A stretch of 44,254 nt of DNA from Bacteroidales bacterium (GTDB lineage: Bacteria; Bacteroidota; Bacteroidia; Bacteroidales; GCA-2748055): positions 1 through 44,254 of the forward strand of contig JAFGWU010000024.1 of the NCBI GenBank assembly GCA_016936975.1. Direction: 5' to 3'. The position numbers and the translations under genes are program-made. How positions within the stretch are numbered: the first letter of the stretch is position 1; each line of letters begins with the position of its first letter. The notes below the pieces were generated by a model, which saw only the letters and a list, made by a program, of their open reading frames with translations, ran no database searches and was not told where the DNA came from. Shown here in pieces: positions 42,719 through 44,254 of the stretch.

Positions 42719-43162
42719 ATGCTGAAAATATATTTTTGCGGATCGATCAGCGGCGGGCGGGCCTATGCAGAACGATACAGGGAAATCATCCGTTTTTTAA
42801 AGTCCTTCGGACAGGTTCCTACGGAGCACATTGGAGATAACAATCTGACCGATACCGGCGGTGAAGCGTTTTCCGACAATGAAATCTACGAACGCGATAT
42901 GAATTGGCTCAACACAGCTGATCTGGTGGTGGCTGAGGTGACGGTTCCGAGCATCGGGGTCGGTTTTGAAATTGGTTGTGCCGTTGCATTGAATAAACCT
43001 GTTCTGGCTCTTTTCGATGCCAACGGACGCTACCGGCTATCGGCCATGATATCCGGAAACGGTCGGATTACGAACAGGTCTTACAGGAACATACATGAAG
43101 TCGAAATCTTTCTGAAGGAGTTCATTTCCCTTCATGATGGAGATCGTATTCCCGGATCTTGA
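42719..43162 (+). CDS. DNPH1-like 2'-deoxynucleoside 5'-phosphate N-hydrolase
   Basis: The 147-residue protein matches the nucleoside 2-deoxyribosyltransferase superfamily and most closely the DNPH1/RCL type. It opens KIYFCGSISGGRAYAERY, has TEHIGDNNLTDTGGEAF, then DMNWLNTADLVVAEVTVPSIGVGFEIGCAVALNKPVLALF with the catalytic Glu in GVGFEIG, and SAMISGNGR. DNPH1 hydrolyses the N-glycosidic bond of deoxynucleotides, notably 5-hydroxymethyl-dUMP, to sanitise the pool. Its 3' end overlaps the convergent thymidylate synthase-like gene by 41 bases. Confidence 0.88.
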   Translation: MLKIYFCGSISGGRAYAERYREIIRFLKSFGQVPTEHIGDNNLTDTGGEAFSDNEIYERDMNWLNTADLVVAEVTVPSIGVGFEIGCAVALNKPVLALFDANGRYRLSAMISGNGRITNRSYRNIHEVEIFLKEFISLHDGDRIPGS

Positions 43163-44027
43163 GCAGGATGGCCTCTTCTGCCTGGTCGTACATCTCCCTG
43201 ATATAAGCGTCTCCGAAATTCAGGGTGCGTTCTTCCGGTTTCATCGAATCAAGCCGGTCGAATAATCTCATCCTGGCCTGTTCGATATCCTTTCCGTAAA
43301 TGTGATAGGAGTCGGCCTGCCAGTTCAGCCTCCCCAGGCCCACTTTTCTCCCCGACCGCTTTTCAATCTCATCGGCGATGACTTCCCGGTTAAACCTTAT
43401 AAAACCGAACATATTCATGAAACTGGCACCCCAGGCATCATTACTGCGAAAACGGATGTTACAGTTGAGCCACCAGGTCCCCTCTTCATCCTCAAGGATC
43501 CGGTACCAGAGCGACTGCAGGCAGGGGGGATCATAGACGGAAAGATCGTGATTGGGCATCCAGGTGATCATCTGGGCCTGGCGCGTAAAGGGCTGGTCAA
43601 CCAGTTTTTGAATCACATGCTCGATCTGGTCCACCTGAAAACCCACATCCTGCCGTATCTTCCTGCCGTTTTGACCGGCCAGTTCCTTCCAGGATCCGTA
43701 ACGTTTCAGCCGGCCATGATAGGTGTATTCCCAGCGGGTATCTCCGGGATCATTTATGTTCTTCACCCAGTGATCCTTGTATCCTTTCAGCTCCAGCACA
43801 TACTCTTTAAGGTTTTCAATCCCCCCGGGAAAGGCCAGGTGGATCATGGGATCGCTCTCCGGCTCCAGGATGGTGATATTCATCGTACAATCGAGGCTCA
43901 GCGGATCCCCCGGCCTGTCATACTGCGTTTTGAACCGGGTACCCTCGCGGTACAATTTCAGGAGGGCCTGCTCATAAGCCATGGCCAGGGAACTTTCGGT
44001 TACGTGAAGGACGGGTATGTTGTTCAT
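43122..44027 (-). CDS. Thymidylate synthase family protein, archaeal/methanogen-like type
   Basis: The 301-residue protein belongs to the thymidylate synthase superfamily but not to the standard bacterial ThyA form. Visible marks are RQAQMITWMPNHD, the nucleophile Cys169 in DPPCLQSLWYRI, and RSNDAWGASFMNMFGF. The Asn of FMN aligns with the dUMP-selecting Asn177 of E. coli ThyA. ADSYHIYGKD carries the conserved His and Tyr. The N-terminal part (TRFKTQYDRPGDPLSLD, GYKDHWV) resembles archaeal-type enzymes I remember. It could make dTMP or hydroxymethylate a pyrimidine nucleotide. The opposing DNPH1-like gene acts on nucleotides of the second kind. Confidence 0.8.
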   Translation of the reverse strand: MNNIPVLHVTESSLAMAYEQALLKLYREGTRFKTQYDRPGDPLSLDCTMNITILEPESDPMIHLAFPGGIENLKEYVLELKGYKDHWVKNINDPGDTRWEYTYHGRLKRYGSWKELAGQNGRKIRQDVGFQVDQIEHVIQKLVDQPFTRQAQMITWMPNHDLSVYDPPCLQSLWYRILEDEEGTWWLNCNIRFRSNDAWGASFMNMFGFIRFNREVIADEIEKRSGRKVGLGRLNWQADSYHIYGKDIEQARMRLFDRLDSMKPEERTLNFGDAYIREMYDQAEEAILLKIREYDLHHEGK

Positions 44028-44088
44028 GCGTGCTGAAGTTTCCGTAAAGATATCTATTGCATGCCTATATTACCATTCCTGTTAAAAT

Positions 44089-44254
44089 CTATTGAAAACA
44101 TTCCGTTTCCACCCATGAAAGGGTGTGGCTGAAGATCTCCTCCCTGTTCACTTCATTGAAATTCTTATGATAATTTTCCGGATAGTGCAACAGGGTAAGC
44201 AGGCTTTTATCCATTTGTTCGAGGTACCTCAGGGTCATCTCTGCATCGGCCATC
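44089..44254 (-). CDS. C-terminal end of an unrecognised gene cut by the window edge
   Basis: A minus-strand frame runs from the window edge to a TAG at 44091-44089 and encodes about 54 residues. It starts MADAEMTLRYLEQMDKSL and ends LSWVETECFQ. An ATG is present at 44253, but the frame probably continues to the right. I do not recognise it. It is upstream of, and on the same strand as, the thymidylate synthase-like gene, 61 bases away. Confidence 0.5.
   Translation of the reverse strand, partial: MADAEMTLRYLEQMDKSLLTLLHYPENYHKNFNEVNREEIFSHTLSWVETECFQ

Noticed and set aside
43302..44036. 244-codon plus-strand frame opposite the thymidylate synthase-like gene
   Set aside because: The opposite strand has clear TS motifs. 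This frame is Pro/His/Gly-rich with no recognisable domain.

Overview
The window reads as chromosomal DNA from an anaerobic, fermentative member of the Bacteroidota, probably Bacteroidales or Marinilabiliales. The evidence is a type IX secretion sorting domain on a secreted protein, several promoters with the Bacteroidota -7 element TAnnTTTG and an upstream TTG, almost no Shine-Dalgarno sites, a BlaR with a TonB-like C-terminus, and an oxygen-sensitive trimeric [FeFe]-hydrogenase. No tRNA, rRNA, CRISPR array, insertion sequence, phage gene or attachment site was seen. Gene density is high and most genes are ordinary core functions.

Layout. 1-1200: terminator of an upstream gene, a ProX/YbaK-type tRNA-editing protein and a small membrane protein. 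1264-4715 (minus): hydC-hydB-hydA, an NAD(P)-linked [FeFe]-hydrogenase with an unusually compact HydB. 5082-7608: dihydrofolate reductase, then a BlaI/BlaR signalling pair whose promoter carries two copies of one inverted repeat. 7725-13291: a DUF2721 membrane protein, a secreted DUF3160 protein with a T9SS signal, an AHSA1-like protein, an outer-membrane barrel and the S51 dipeptidase PepE. 13300-17135: a large AsmA-like envelope protein and a sensor histidine kinase. 17151-25151 (minus): an ECF sigma factor and likely anti-sigma, RsgA, a hybrid histidine kinase, SelU and a U32 protein. The last two are both predicted to act on the tRNA wobble uridine.

25357-31512 (plus) is the most system-like block: a TetR regulator with a palindrome on its own promoter, a periplasmic LolA-like protein, two FtsX/MacB-type permeases, an ABC ATPase and an outer-membrane barrel. 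Together these cover every envelope compartment and suggest a regulated exporter of a lipid, lipoprotein or other hydrophobic cargo.

31631-33739: a single-domain response regulator, D-aminoacyl-tRNA deacylase, a MazG-like pyrophosphohydrolase and deoxyribose-phosphate aldolase. A short intergenic stretch after them has a -7 box and a long inverted repeat ending in a T run, and may encode a small RNA. 33890-38629: two TPR proteins flanking the tRNA methylthiotransferase MtaB. 38933-39385: an Hsp20 chaperone behind a cluster of TGTCA-type repeats. 39450-42462 (minus): MarR, AblA, AblB and a small Cys-rich protein. AblA and AblB make the osmolyte N-epsilon-acetyl-beta-lysine, so the cell probably faces salt stress. 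42719-44254: a DNPH1-like nucleotide N-hydrolase convergent with an archaeal/methanogen-type thymidylate synthase homologue, then the C-terminal end of an unrecognised gene cut by the window edge.

All functional calls come from reading motifs and remembered family features. No database search was run.
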